6,227 bases of DNA from Flavobacteriaceae bacterium (GCA_016780435.1 JADHLU010000060.1:1-6227); one strand, 5' to 3'; counted from the first letter of the stretch, positions 1-6,227 are shown. The notes: generated by a model from the sequence alone, not told the origin. Translations and numbers: made by a program.

Positions 1-251
1 CTAATGATGCCTAAGGCCTTCTCAGTGGTCATGGGTCTTCCGATTTCTGTGGCATATGGATTTTCCCATAATTGAATAATAGATTCATTCCAGTACTCCA
101 CTCCTTCGCCACAGTTGACGGCCTCAATAGCGCATTTTTTGATCTCTGTAATGTGAAAGTCGGGGTCGGTAAACGCTCCGGCAGTATATTCAAAAATCAA
201 TTGTTTGCCTCTGCTGGCGTCGAGTAAATCTTTGAGTTCACTAAGTGTCAT
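1..251 (-). CDS. DUF6428-like protein, partial (3' end beyond left edge)
   Basis: This is an open frame of 83 codons read from an ATG at 251 to the left edge with no stop, so the C-terminus is missing. The visible protein starts MTLSELKDLL and has FHITEI at residues 32-37, an NCGEG turn at 46-50 and IIQLW at 58-62. From memory this pattern (P-x-FH-[IV]-TE, then a Cys-Gly turn, then a QLW strand) matches DUF6428, a short Bacteroidota family of unknown function often found beside arsR. The start lies inside the end of the arsR gene (11-base overlap, different frame) with no obvious ribosome binding site, so translation is probably coupled to arsR. It should share the regulation of arsR and so respond to the same metal or metalloid. 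No catalytic motif is recognisable; Cys40 and Cys47 are the only visible cysteines. The coding frame is well supported, but the family name is less certain and the function is unknown. Confidence 0.75.
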   Translation of the reverse strand, partial: MTLSELKDLLDASRGKQLIFEYTAGAFTDPDFHITEIKKCAIEAVNCGEGVEYWNESIIQLWENPYATEIGRPMTTEKALGII

Positions 252-579
252 TTGTAGTGCAATTTGGTTGATTAAGCGAAGTGAAGAACTGATTGAATTG
301 GTGGCCAAAAGCATCCCACACCTCTGTGTCGATACAGTATTTGAACTGAGGACCCTCAAAATTTCCTTTTAAAAGCCCAACGTGTTTCAGCTCTTTAAGA
401 TGTTGCGATATAGTCGATTGTGCAAGCCCTATTTCTAGAGTGAGATCAGAGCAAATGCAGTGTTCTTGATTGGCAATGTATTCGATGATGGCGATGCGGG
501 CCGGATGGGAGAGCACGCGTGCAATAGCAGCAAAGCGCTGTTGTTCGTCTGTGAATATGTGTGATTTGGTGGCTCCCAT
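241..579 (-). CDS. arsR: ArsR/SmtB-family metal(loid)-responsive transcriptional repressor
   Basis: This 112-residue protein has the length and layout of an ArsR/SmtB winged-helix repressor: an N-terminal helix, the LSHPARIAIIEYI segment at residues 23-35 that opens the DNA-binding domain, the recognition helix region QSTISQHLKELKHVGLL (54-70), and a beta wing around 71-84. Just before the helix-turn-helix it carries a Cys-x-Cys pair (C41, C43 in HCICSDL), placed like the As(III)-binding ELCVCDL motif of classical ArsR; the third classical Cys is absent, with Leu48 or Glu49 near that place. C82 and C107 are other possible ligands. Such proteins bind an operator as dimers and release it on binding As(III), Sb(III) or a metal ion. 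The ATG at 579 sits four bases from a 22-base palindrome (583-604), consistent with autorepression. It overlaps the DUF6428-like gene by 11 bases. The family is near certain; arsenite as inducer is inferred from the CxC motif and the neighbour. Confidence 0.93.
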   Translation of the reverse strand: MGATKSHIFTDEQQRFAAIARVLSHPARIAIIEYIANQEHCICSDLTLEIGLAQSTISQHLKELKHVGLLKGNFEGPQFKYCIDTEVWDAFGHQFNQFFTSLNQPNCTTNDT

Positions 580-582
580 AGT

Positions 583-604
583 TATATCGCAATATTACGA
601 TATA
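583..604. promoter_or_regulatory. Putative ArsR operator (22-base imperfect palindrome)
   Basis: The arms TATATCG (583-589) and CGATATA (598-604) are perfectly inverted, and the centre CAATATTA contains the palindrome AATATT. Overall 20 of 22 positions fit dyad symmetry; the only mismatched pair is 590/597. It ends four bases upstream of the arsR start. AT-rich dyads of this form just ahead of arsR are the usual binding sites of ArsR/SmtB dimers, so this is very probably the autoregulatory operator. Binding itself is inferred, not shown. Confidence 0.82.
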
Positions 605-626
605 TCTGTGAAAAACCCTAAAGCAA
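598..626 (-). promoter_or_regulatory. Possible arsR promoter overlapping the operator
   Basis: On the minus strand a TTG (626-624) is followed after exactly 19 bases by TATATCG (604-598). This resembles the Bacteroidota arrangement of a -33 TTTG/TTG element and a -7 TAnnTTTG element, but the -7 part matches only TAnnT. If used, transcription would start about 12 bases before the ATG, and the -7 region would lie inside the palindrome, giving direct repression by promoter occlusion. The -33 element would lie within the last codons of the dehydrogenase gene. This is a weak call based on spacing. Confidence 0.35.
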
Positions 627-1553
627 CTTGATTTTTTCAAGCACTGTTTTGGCCAGTAGATAATAGCTTTGGTGCGTCCAACCGGCGATATGTGGACTTA
701 ACAGCACGTTGGGTTGTTTAAGCAATTCTTCTAAAACTTGATGCTGAGAGGTTTGGCTAAACAGGCTGGTAAATGCTTGATTTTCAAACTCCAACACATC
801 AAGAGCGGCACCCCTAATCTTTTCGGAGGCGAGCCCATTCAGCAGTGCTTGGGTATCGATTGCGCTACCTCTAGCCGTATTGATGAGCCAAAATGGTTTC
901 TTCATATTGGCAATAAACTCCGCGTTTATAAGGTGAGTGGTTTCTGCGGTCTGAGGGGTGTGCAGACTAATGACATCGGCCTGTTGATAAAGGTTTATAA
1001 GAGATACCTGGGCAGCAAATTCATCTCCCAACTCGGGTAGTATATCGTAGCAGATAACCGCACAACCAAAACCCGATAGGCGCTTAGCCAGCTGTTTTCC
1101 CATGTGACCGTAGCCGATGATGCCCACTGTGAGCGCGCTGAGTTCAATACCTCTATTTGCCTCGCGTTTCCAAATTCCTTGACGCACTTCGGCATCGGCA
1201 ATCTGCAACCTGTTGAGTAGGTTTAGCAGCATGCCAATGGCGTGCTCTGCGACCGCGTTTCTGTTTCCTTCAGGGGCGGCGATCACACGGATGTGCGCTT
1301 TGGCCGCCGCGTTTAAATCAATGTTTTCTAAGCCCGCACCCACACGCCCAATGAATTGAAGCTTGGCGGCTTTTTCAATCAAGCGGCGATCGACCGGAAT
1401 GCGCGAACGGATAATAAGCCCCTCGTAATCGCCTATTCGAGGTATAATTTCATCGTAAGAACTCGAGTAATCGGCCTCGTTTTGGTATCCAAGCGCTTCT
1501 AGGCCCTCCCAAAGCACAGGGTGATTGCTGTCTAGATGCAGCACCTTTTTCAT
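618..1553 (-). CDS. D-2-hydroxyacid dehydrogenase, NAD-dependent (phosphoglycerate dehydrogenase-like)
   Basis: This 311-residue protein has the two-domain fold of the D-isomer-specific 2-hydroxyacid dehydrogenases, which interconvert 2-hydroxyacids and 2-oxoacids with NAD(P)H in the cytosol. Visible marks are GAGLENID (72-79), the Rossmann loop GxGxxG at G147, G149 and G152, and an acidic residue D170 at the end of the following strand, which favours NAD over NADP. The catalytic set is Arg228 (in NTARGSAID), Glu257 (after LDV at 251-253) and His288 (in SPHIAGWT). It lacks the C-terminal ACT domain of E. coli SerA (about 410 residues), so serine feedback through that domain is not expected. 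The substrate cannot be read from sequence: 3-phosphoglycerate, glyoxylate/hydroxypyruvate or another acid are all possible, and no serine or pyridoxal synthesis gene is nearby. Its ATG overlaps the mgtE stop as ATGA, so it is probably translated from the same message. It is the last gene of the long run, 38 bases from arsR. Confidence 0.93.
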   Translation of the reverse strand: MKKVLHLDSNHPVLWEGLEALGYQNEADYSSSYDEIIPRIGDYEGLIIRSRIPVDRRLIEKAAKLQFIGRVGAGLENIDLNAAAKAHIRVIAAPEGNRNAVAEHAIGMLLNLLNRLQIADAEVRQGIWKREANRGIELSALTVGIIGYGHMGKQLAKRLSGFGCAVICYDILPELGDEFAAQVSLINLYQQADVISLHTPQTAETTHLINAEFIANMKKPFWLINTARGSAIDTQALLNGLASEKIRGAALDVLEFENQAFTSLFSQTSQHQVLEELLKQPNVLLSPHIAGWTHQSYYLLAKTVLEKIKLL

Positions 1554-2902
1554 AGACCCAGAATGAGCTTGGCCGTCCAGAAGTAGATCAAGATGCCAAA
1601 AATGTCGTTACTAGTGGTGATAAAGGGTCCGGTAGCCACCGCAGGATCTATGCCTCGCTTATTTAAAAAAAGCGGAATAAAGGTGCCGATGAGCCCTGCA
1701 ATAACGATCACGGCTATTAGTGAAAGCGATACGGCTGTAGCGGTGAGCACGTCGCCTTTCCATATCCAGGTGCTCAGAAAGAGAAGTGCTGCGAGAATAA
1801 ATCCGTTTAACAGGGCTAACAGTAGTTCTTTTGAGAGTCGTGCACTAATGCTGCCTCTGATGTCGTCATTGGCTATCCCCTGAACGATGATCGCACTAGA
1901 CTGAACTCCGACGTTTCCGGCCATAGCGGCTATAAGCGGAGTAAAAAAGAATAAAATGGCGTGTTCGTTTATGATCGCCTCGAAGGTGCCCATGATGAAT
2001 GCGGCGCCAAGGCCTCCAAGCAGTCCGACAATCAACCAAGGCAGTCTGGCTTTGGTTAGGTCTAATATGCTGTCATCGGCATAGACGTCTTGCGTGATAC
2101 CGGCCATTTGCTGGTAGTCTTTGTCGGCCTCTTCTTTGATGACATCAATGATATCATCAATGGTGATGCGTCCGACTAATCGCTTCATTTCATCAACGAC
2201 CGGAATGGCCTCGAGGTCGTATTTGGCCATAATTTTGGCTACTTCTTCGGGATCTTCATTGACCGTCACATAATCTACCTTCGGAATATAAACGTCTTTG
2301 ATATGCGCCTGGTTTGGGCTGATGAGTAGGTCTTTCAAAGAAAGCCTCCCTTTCAGGACGTTCTCGTTGTCAACCACATAAATAGAATGCACGCGCGTAA
2401 CGTATTCAGCTTGCGCTCTCATTTCGCGAACGCAGGTAGTTACTGTCCAGTTCTCATTAACCTTTATTAGCTCTTTGGCCATGAGCCCTCCGGCAGAGTT
2501 CTCGTCGTAACGAAGTAGTTCAATAATCTCGGCCGCGTGCTCCCTGTCTTCAATTTCTGAGATAACTTCTTGAGCCAGCTCAGTGGAAAGTTCAGTGATG
2601 ATATCTGCTGCATCGTCGGTGTCGAGCTCGGCCAGCTCTGTCGCGATTTCGACGGCGCTAAGCTCTTTGAGAATCTCTTCTCTTTGGTCTTCGTCTATTT
2701 CGGTAAGTACATCACCAGTTCTTTCAGAATCGAGTGTTCTGATCAGAAAGAGCGCCTCTTGTGTGTCTAATTCGTTAACTACCTCGGCAATATCGGCGTA
2801 GTGGAAATCGGTAAAAAATTCTTTGAGTTCGGATGCATTTTGGGCCCCGATCAGTGATTTGATCGCTTCTAAAACGTCTTGTGTGAGTTTAAAGGGCTCC
2901 AT
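1550..2902 (-). CDS. mgtE: MgtE-family magnesium transporter
   Basis: This is an inner-membrane Mg2+ channel/transporter of 450 residues, the same length as Thermus MgtE. Order of domains: an acidic helical MgtE_N domain (about 20-125, rich in repeated acidic hairpins such as [10 protein letters not shown]), two CBS domains (about 135-255, including RVHSIYVVD and [10 protein letters not shown]) that sense Mg2+ and gate the pore, a linking plug helix (about 255-282), then five membrane segments (about 286-307, 314-340, 355-378, 385-412, 425-449). Family signatures are present: [15 protein letters not shown] (322-336) and [15 protein letters not shown] (419-433); Asp433 matches the pore Asp432 of Thermus MgtE. 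The frame also extends to a TTG at 2908, but ATG at 2902 (MEPFKLTQ) is preferred. It starts 14 bases inside the end of rsmA and overlaps the dehydrogenase start by four bases. There is no leader long enough for a magnesium riboswitch, so control is likely post-translational through the cytoplasmic domains. Confidence 0.97.
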   Translation of the reverse strand: MEPFKLTQDVLEAIKSLIGAQNASELKEFFTDFHYADIAEVVNELDTQEALFLIRTLDSERTGDVLTEIDEDQREEILKELSAVEIATELAELDTDDAADIITELSTELAQEVISEIEDREHAAEIIELLRYDENSAGGLMAKELIKVNENWTVTTCVREMRAQAEYVTRVHSIYVVDNENVLKGRLSLKDLLISPNQAHIKDVYIPKVDYVTVNEDPEEVAKIMAKYDLEAIPVVDEMKRLVGRITIDDIIDVIKEEADKDYQQMAGITQDVYADDSILDLTKARLPWLIVGLLGGLGAAFIMGTFEAIINEHAILFFFTPLIAAMAGNVGVQSSAIIVQGIANDDIRGSISARLSKELLLALLNGFILAALLFLSTWIWKGDVLTATAVSLSLIAVIVIAGLIGTFIPLFLNKRGIDPAVATGPFITTSNDIFGILIYFWTAKLILGL

Positions 2903-3701
2903 GTTCAATGCGTGTACTTAGATCGATAAATGCTTCAACAGATAACTGCTCTGGTCGCAGGTCAAAGATAGCATCTTCTTTAAGACGAGGTGAAATATCT
3001 AAGCCTTTTAAGCTATTTCTCAGGGTTTTACGGCGTTGGTTGAATGCCGATTTAACTACGTGCCTCAGGGTTGCCTCGCTGCAAGACAGTTGGTTCGCTT
3101 CTTTTCGTCTGAGAACGATGACACCAGACTGTACCTTTGGCGGAGGGTTGAATACCTGGGGGTGAACAGTAAAGGCGTAACTAGCCTCGTAATAGGCCTG
3201 AACCAAAACACTCAGTATGCCGTAAGCCTTGCTGCCTGGTTTTTCGCAAATGCGCTCAGCTACTTCCCGCTGAAACATTCCAGTGAATTCAACCACTCGA
3301 TCGCGGTGTTCAAGCATCTTAAAAACAATCTGAGTAGAAATATTATATGGAAAGTTTCCGGTAATGGCCAAGGGTTGACCCTTGAAGATTTCGTGAAGGT
3401 TTAGCTTTAAAAAATCGGCTTTGCGAATACTGAGGTTTTGAGGCTTATGGGTTTCGGTGAACGTGGTTTGAAGGTACTCGATTGACTCACTGTCGAGATC
3501 AATGGCCTCGATCTCAATAGGTTTCTGAATTAAAAACTTGGTCAGCACCCCGGTGCCCGGCCCGATTTCGATAACGTGCTTATAGCCCTCAAGGCTCAAG
3601 GTGTTGGCGATTTTTTCTGCGATTCCCTGGTCGGTCAAAAAGTGCTGTCCGAGCTGTTTCTTAGGGGTAACCCCGTCGGTTGGCTTTGATCGGTTTTTCA
3701 C
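2889..3701 (-). CDS. rsmA: 16S rRNA (adenine(1518)-N(6)/adenine(1519)-N(6))-dimethyltransferase RsmA (KsgA)
   Basis: RsmA dimethylates two adjacent adenines in the 3'-terminal hairpin of 16S rRNA with S-adenosylmethionine, a late checkpoint in small-subunit maturation; loss is known to give kasugamycin resistance. The 270-residue protein is full length for the family. Visible motifs: [11 protein letters not shown] (14-24), SAM motif I EIGPGTG (45-51), acidic motif II AIDLD (66-70), ADF with Asp96, catalytic motif IV NFPYN (116-120), [12 protein letters not shown] (183-194) and the C-terminal [12 protein letters not shown] (220-231). The start is a GTG at 3701 that overlaps the TGA of the DUF4286 gene as GTGA; it gives the usual short N-terminal lead before the QHFL motif, and the overlap supports it. 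The 3' end overlaps mgtE by 14 bases. It is probably expressed from the serS-side promoter by coupled translation. Confidence 0.97.
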   Translation of the reverse strand: MKNRSKPTDGVTPKKQLGQHFLTDQGIAEKIANTLSLEGYKHVIEIGPGTGVLTKFLIQKPIEIEAIDLDSESIEYLQTTFTETHKPQNLSIRKADFLKLNLHEIFKGQPLAITGNFPYNISTQIVFKMLEHRDRVVEFTGMFQREVAERICEKPGSKAYGILSVLVQAYYEASYAFTVHPQVFNPPPKVQSGVIVLRRKEANQLSCSEATLRHVVKSAFNQRRKTLRNSLKGLDISPRLKEDAIFDLRPEQLSVEAFIDLSTRIEHGAL

Positions 3702-4033
3702 GAATTAAGGTTAAGCTGCGCTCGACCTATGAGCTCGAGTTCGGTGGTGAATTCAAGGGCGTTTGATCCGAATTGCTGACGCAGCTCACGCTCTATTCTC
3801 TCGGCATCATCGGCCAGATAACTCTCAAGCGTTGCTTTGTTGGGGCAGAGGTATTGAACGGAGAAGCTTACCCCCTGTTCGGTCGACTCAGAAGGGTTTA
3901 TGCGGGTGAAGGTGGCTTCGCGGAATTTCCCAGTGGACATCATCAGCGGAATGTGCTTCTCGCGCATGTATTCGATCCATTCATTTTCTATACTGGCCTC
4001 TACGTGGGTGGTTACGTTATAAATGATCATCAT
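3698..4033 (-). CDS. DUF4286 family protein (function unknown)
   Basis: This small protein of 111 residues has the hallmark start [11 protein letters not shown] (2-12) and [11 protein letters not shown] (27-37), which I recognise as DUF4286, a family of about 100 residues found widely in Bacteroidota. The likely secondary structure is strand (2-12), helix (15-34), strand (38-45), strand (54-63), helix (66-89), strand (92-102). This beta-alpha-beta-beta-alpha-beta order is that of a ferredoxin-like or dimeric alpha/beta-barrel fold as in ABM/NIPSNAP-like proteins; this is inference from pattern only. No signal peptide or membrane segment is seen, so it is probably cytosolic. The ATG at 4033 overlaps the serS stop as TAATG; a second ATG directly after it (4030) would give the shorter N-terminus MIIYN, which fits the family slightly better. 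Its stop overlaps the rsmA GTG. The tight position between serS and rsmA suggests a translation- or ribosome-related role, but that is only context. Confidence 0.88.
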   Translation of the reverse strand: MMIIYNVTTHVEASIENEWIEYMREKHIPLMMSTGKFREATFTRINPSESTEQGVSFSVQYLCPNKATLESYLADDAERIERELRQQFGSNALEFTTELELIGRAQLNLNS

Positions 4034-5304
4034 TACGCAATCTGATCAAATTGCGTGTACTTAACAAGGGCTTTAGGGATTCGTATACCCTCTGCGGTCT
4101 GATGATTTTCAAGAAGTGCCGCCAACACGCGAGGTAGGGCCAGCGCACTTCCATTTAGCGTGTGAGCCAGTTGTTTTTGTCCATGCGCGTCTTTGATTCT
4201 CAGCTTTAATCGATTCGACTGAAAGGTCTCAAAGTTTGAAACCGAGCTAATCTCTAGCCATCGTTTTTGAGCAGCCGAGTACACTTCGAAGTCATAGGTG
4301 AGGGCAGAGGTGAAACCTAGGTCTCCTGCGCACAACTGTAAAATGCGATAGGGCAGCTCTAGTGCCTCAAGCAGGGTTTTCACATGCGCTACCATTCCCT
4401 CTAAGGCCTGATATGAGTTTTCGGGTTTCTCTACCCTTACGATTTCTACCTTGTCGAATTGATGCAGGCGATTTAGGCCTCTTACATCAGATCCGTAACT
4501 TCCGGCCTCACGTCTAAAACAGGGCGTGTATGCGGTCATGGTTATGGGCAGCTCTGACTCTTGAAGTAGCACATCTCTCAGTAGGTTGGTGACGGGCACC
4601 TCGGCGGTCGGAATCAAGTAGAGGTTGTCTGCCGTCACGTGATACATTTGGCCTTCTTTGTCTGGAAGCTGACCTGTTCCGTATCCTGAAGCTTCGTTCA
4701 CTAGATGCGGAGGCTGAATTTCTTGATATCCCGCCTCTATATTTCTGTCTAAGAAAAAGCTGATTAGTGCGCGTTGAAGCCGAGCACCCTTTCCCTTATA
4801 CACCGGAAATCCCGCCCCGGCGATCTTTACGCCCAATTCAAAGTCAATTAGGTCGTACTTTTTGGCCAGATCCCAATGCGGAAGGGCGTCTTCAGGCAAC
4901 ACCAGTGTATTCGGAGAGGTAAAAATCTCTTTGTTGTCGGCTTCGGACCTGCCTGCGGGCACCGAATCGTGTGGAGTATTTGGAAGCTGGTACAAGGCTG
5001 CAGTTAGGGCATCAGCCTTTTCATTAAGCGTCTCTTGAATGGATTTGGACTGCTCTTTTAATTCGGCAGTGCGCGCTTTTAGACCTTCAGCCTCTGCCGC
5101 TTTTCCGGCCTTAAAAAGGCTTCCAATTTCTTTTGCTAGCGCATTTGATTCGGCTAGTAAAGCGTCTAATTCGGTTTGAAGTGCCCGACGTGATTCGTCA
5201 AGAGCCTGTATGTGTTCGATCTGTTCGCGTGCATCTAGGCCCCTCTTGCTCAAAGCAGCGATGACCTGTTCTTTTGATTCGCGAATCGTGTGAAGTTCAA
5301 GCAT
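4033..5304 (-). CDS. serS: Serine--tRNA ligase (seryl-tRNA synthetase)
   Basis: This cytosolic class II aminoacyl-tRNA synthetase charges tRNA-Ser (and tRNA-Sec where present) with serine using ATP. The 423 residues match the usual bacterial length. The N-terminal part (about 1-105) is the long antiparallel coiled coil that grips the tRNA-Ser variable arm, seen as heptad-like, charged sequence rich in Glu, Ala, Leu and Lys. The catalytic domain shows TAEVP (233-237, serine pocket), motif 2 FRREAGSYGSDVRGLNRLHQF (from 263), EISSVSNFETFQSNR (351-365) and motif 3 LNGSALALPRVLAALLEN (383-400) with Arg392. The SSVSN form, with Val where many bacteria have Cys, is in my recollection the normal Bacteroidota variant. 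The ATG at 5304 gives the standard MLELHTIRE-type start. It lies 31 bases after the ribF stop and just downstream of a TACTTTTG promoter element, and its TAA overlaps the DUF4286 start by one base. Confidence 0.98.
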   Translation of the reverse strand: MLELHTIRESKEQVIAALSKRGLDAREQIEHIQALDESRRALQTELDALLAESNALAKEIGSLFKAGKAAEAEGLKARTAELKEQSKSIQETLNEKADALTAALYQLPNTPHDSVPAGRSEADNKEIFTSPNTLVLPEDALPHWDLAKKYDLIDFELGVKIAGAGFPVYKGKGARLQRALISFFLDRNIEAGYQEIQPPHLVNEASGYGTGQLPDKEGQMYHVTADNLYLIPTAEVPVTNLLRDVLLQESELPITMTAYTPCFRREAGSYGSDVRGLNRLHQFDKVEIVRVEKPENSYQALEGMVAHVKTLLEALELPYRILQLCAGDLGFTSALTYDFEVYSAAQKRWLEISSVSNFETFQSNRLKLRIKDAHGQKQLAHTLNGSALALPRVLAALLENHQTAEGIRIPKALVKYTQFDQIA

Positions 5305-5320
5305 GAAATCGAATTTGCAG

Positions 5321-5328
5321 CAAAAGTA
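5321..5328 (-). promoter_or_regulatory. Bacteroidota-type -7 promoter element ahead of serS
   Basis: In the 31-base gap between ribF and serS the minus strand reads TACTTTTG (5328-5321), an exact match to the TAnnTTTG -7 consensus of Bacteroidota promoters, followed by C-rich/A-rich bases that often surround the start site in these genomes. The initiation point would be about 10 to 15 bases before the serS ATG. I see no clear TTTG at the -33 spacing, which would fall in the end of ribF. It probably drives serS and the four genes after it, possibly with read-through from ribF. Confidence 0.6.
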
Positions 5329-5335
5329 GAAAAAC

Positions 5336-6227
5336 CTAGAATAGCAGCCCTTCTTTGAAGTACTTAAGCGTGGTAGATTGGTCTTCTTTTAATTGTGCGC
5401 TGAGTGCCTCAAGCGATTCAAAGCGTTTCTCACTTCTCAGTCGTTTGTACAATTCTATCTTAATGGACCTGAAGTATAGGTCAGACTCGAAATCGAAAAG
5501 ATGCACTTCTACATGCAATCCGCCCGAATCAACGGTGGGATTTTGGCCAATATTCATCATTCCTTTGATCAGTTGACCTTCAATGCTGGTGCTAATTATA
5601 TAGACCCCATTTGCGGGCAATAGCTTTTTAGGGTCAATACCCTCAATATTCGCAGTCGGAAACCCTATGGTGCGCCCCAGTCCTTTGCCCTTGGCCACCT
5701 TGCCGCTAATGCTGTATCTATAACCGAGGTATTGATTGGCCTTGTGCACCGCCCCCTCAGAAAGCGCATTGCGGATCTTGGTCGAACTTACGGCCACATC
5801 GTCTACATCTTGCGCCTCGATTTCGGTAATGGCAAAGTCAAAACGCTTTGCAAAGTAATGCAGGTCTACTATGTCGGCTTCTCTATTTCGACCAAATCGG
5901 TGGTCGTAGCCCACAATGAGGTGCTTTACCTTAAGCCGCTTTACGAGTATGTCTTCAACGTATTCTCTGGCCGTCAGCCTGGAGAAGTCTTTAGAGAACG
6001 GATGTACCACCAGTACGTCAAGACCCAGCCCTTCTAACCGACGGGTCTTTTCTTCAAGCGTACTCAGCATTTTTATGCCCGTATCTTTTTGAAGCACCTC
6101 TCTGGGGTGGGGAGAAAAGGTGAGTAGGCAAGCGTTCAGGTCTTTATTTTTGGCTTCTTCGACGAGCTCTTTAATGATTTTTTTATGCCCAATGTGCACT
6201 CCGTCAAATGTGCCTATAGTAAGTACA
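5336..6227 (-). CDS. ribF: Bifunctional riboflavin kinase/FAD synthetase, partial (5' end beyond right edge)
   Basis: RibF phosphorylates riboflavin to FMN and adenylates FMN to FAD in the cytosol. The frame is open to the right edge, showing 296 residues that begin VLTIGTFDGVHIGH; the true start lies outside, and by family length roughly 10 to 20 residues are missing. A GTG at 6199 falls inside the GTFDGVHIGH motif and cannot be the start. The N-terminal nucleotidyltransferase domain shows HIGH (visible residues 11-14), TFSPHP (36-41), GYDHRFGRNR (106-115) and the SSTKIR loop (147-152). The C-terminal flavokinase domain shows GKGLGRTIGFPTANI (180-194) with the ATP/Mg-binding PTAN, MMNIGQNPTV, the EVHLFDF strand (240-246) holding the likely catalytic Glu, and a C-terminal helix pair. 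The stop at 5336 is 31 bases from serS, in the same direction. All key motifs are intact. Confidence 0.97.
   Translation of the reverse strand, partial: VLTIGTFDGVHIGHKKIIKELVEEAKNKDLNACLLTFSPHPREVLQKDTGIKMLSTLEEKTRRLEGLGLDVLVVHPFSKDFSRLTAREYVEDILVKRLKVKHLIVGYDHRFGRNREADIVDLHYFAKRFDFAITEIEAQDVDDVAVSSTKIRNALSEGAVHKANQYLGYRYSISGKVAKGKGLGRTIGFPTANIEGIDPKKLLPANGVYIISTSIEGQLIKGMMNIGQNPTVDSGGLHVEVHLFDFESDLYFRSIKIELYKRLRSEKRFESLEALSAQLKEDQSTTLKYFKEGLLF

Noticed and set aside
446..640. Minus-strand open frame of 64 codons crossing the arsR operator
   Set aside because: It is out of frame with arsR, runs through the operator and the dehydrogenase end, and has a composition unlike a folded protein.
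627..641. Possible terminator hairpin at the dehydrogenase 3' end (CTTGA/TCAAG stem with a 5-base loop)
   Set aside because: The stem is only five base pairs, AT-rich and inside the coding region. The T-tract of GGGTTTTT lies well downstream, so it is too weak to call.
995..1201. Minus-strand open frame of 68 codons inside the dehydrogenase gene
   Set aside because: It is an alternative frame of the NAD-binding domain, whose own frame carries all family motifs.
1664..1672. Run of seven A (T on the coding strand) in mgtE as a possible frameshift site
   Set aside because: The frame continues intact through conserved NKRGIDP and the final membrane segment, and no alternative product would make sense.
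2148..2157. Palindrome ATGATATCAT with flanking CATCAATG direct repeats
   Set aside because: It falls in the CBS2 coding sequence, where the repeated Asp-Ile codons (DDIIDVI) explain the pattern.
2583..2801. Plus-strand open frame that would encode a serine-rich protein of 72 residues
   Set aside because: It lies opposite the acidic MgtE N-terminal domain; Glu/Asp codons read backwards give Ser- and Val-rich shadows. It has no start context or recognisable motif.
2889..2960. Magnesium riboswitch (M-box or similar) ahead of mgtE
   Set aside because: The upstream sequence is rsmA coding DNA with no gap, leaving no room for a structured leader.
3036..3404. Plus-strand open frame of 122 codons
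   Set aside because: It is antisense to conserved rsmA motifs and has no recognisable domain or promoter, so it is a shadow of the real gene.

Overview
The window looks like chromosomal DNA from a member of the Bacteroidota, most likely a Flavobacteriales-type organism of moderate GC content. The evidence is the gene order (ribF, serS, DUF4286, rsmA, mgtE, 2-hydroxyacid dehydrogenase), the presence of a DUF4286 protein and a DUF6428-like protein, start sites without clear Shine-Dalgarno sequences, and a TAnnTTTG-type -7 promoter element ahead of serS. The lineage is inferred from these traits, not from a search.

Everything supported lies on the minus strand, so the window reads right to left. 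At the right edge is ribF (5336-6227), which runs off the window and lacks only its first residues. After 31 bases holding a promoter-like TACTTTTG comes a tightly packed run: serS (4033-5304), a DUF4286 gene (3698-4033), rsmA (2889-3701), mgtE (1550-2902) and a 2-hydroxyacid dehydrogenase (618-1553). Each start overlaps the preceding stop (TAATG, GTGA, a 14-base overlap, ATGA), which points to one transcript with translational coupling. The genes serve flavin cofactor synthesis, tRNA charging, ribosome maturation, magnesium uptake and an NAD-dependent 2-hydroxyacid oxidoreduction. They are housekeeping genes rather than one pathway.

A 38-base gap (580-617) holds a near-perfect 22-base palindrome, and a second unit begins there: an ArsR/SmtB-family metalloregulator (241-579) whose end overlaps by 11 bases the start of a DUF6428-like gene (1-251) that runs off the left edge. 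This looks like the head of an arsenic-type (or related metalloid/metal) response operon controlled by its own repressor. The effector genes, such as a reductase or efflux pump, would lie beyond the left edge and are not seen.

There is no gene-free stretch over 300 bases. I see no tRNA, rRNA, CRISPR array, insertion sequence or convincing intrinsic terminator. No clearly novel multi-gene system is visible. The least understood parts are the DUF6428-like protein with its ArsR partner, and the DUF4286 protein between serS and rsmA.
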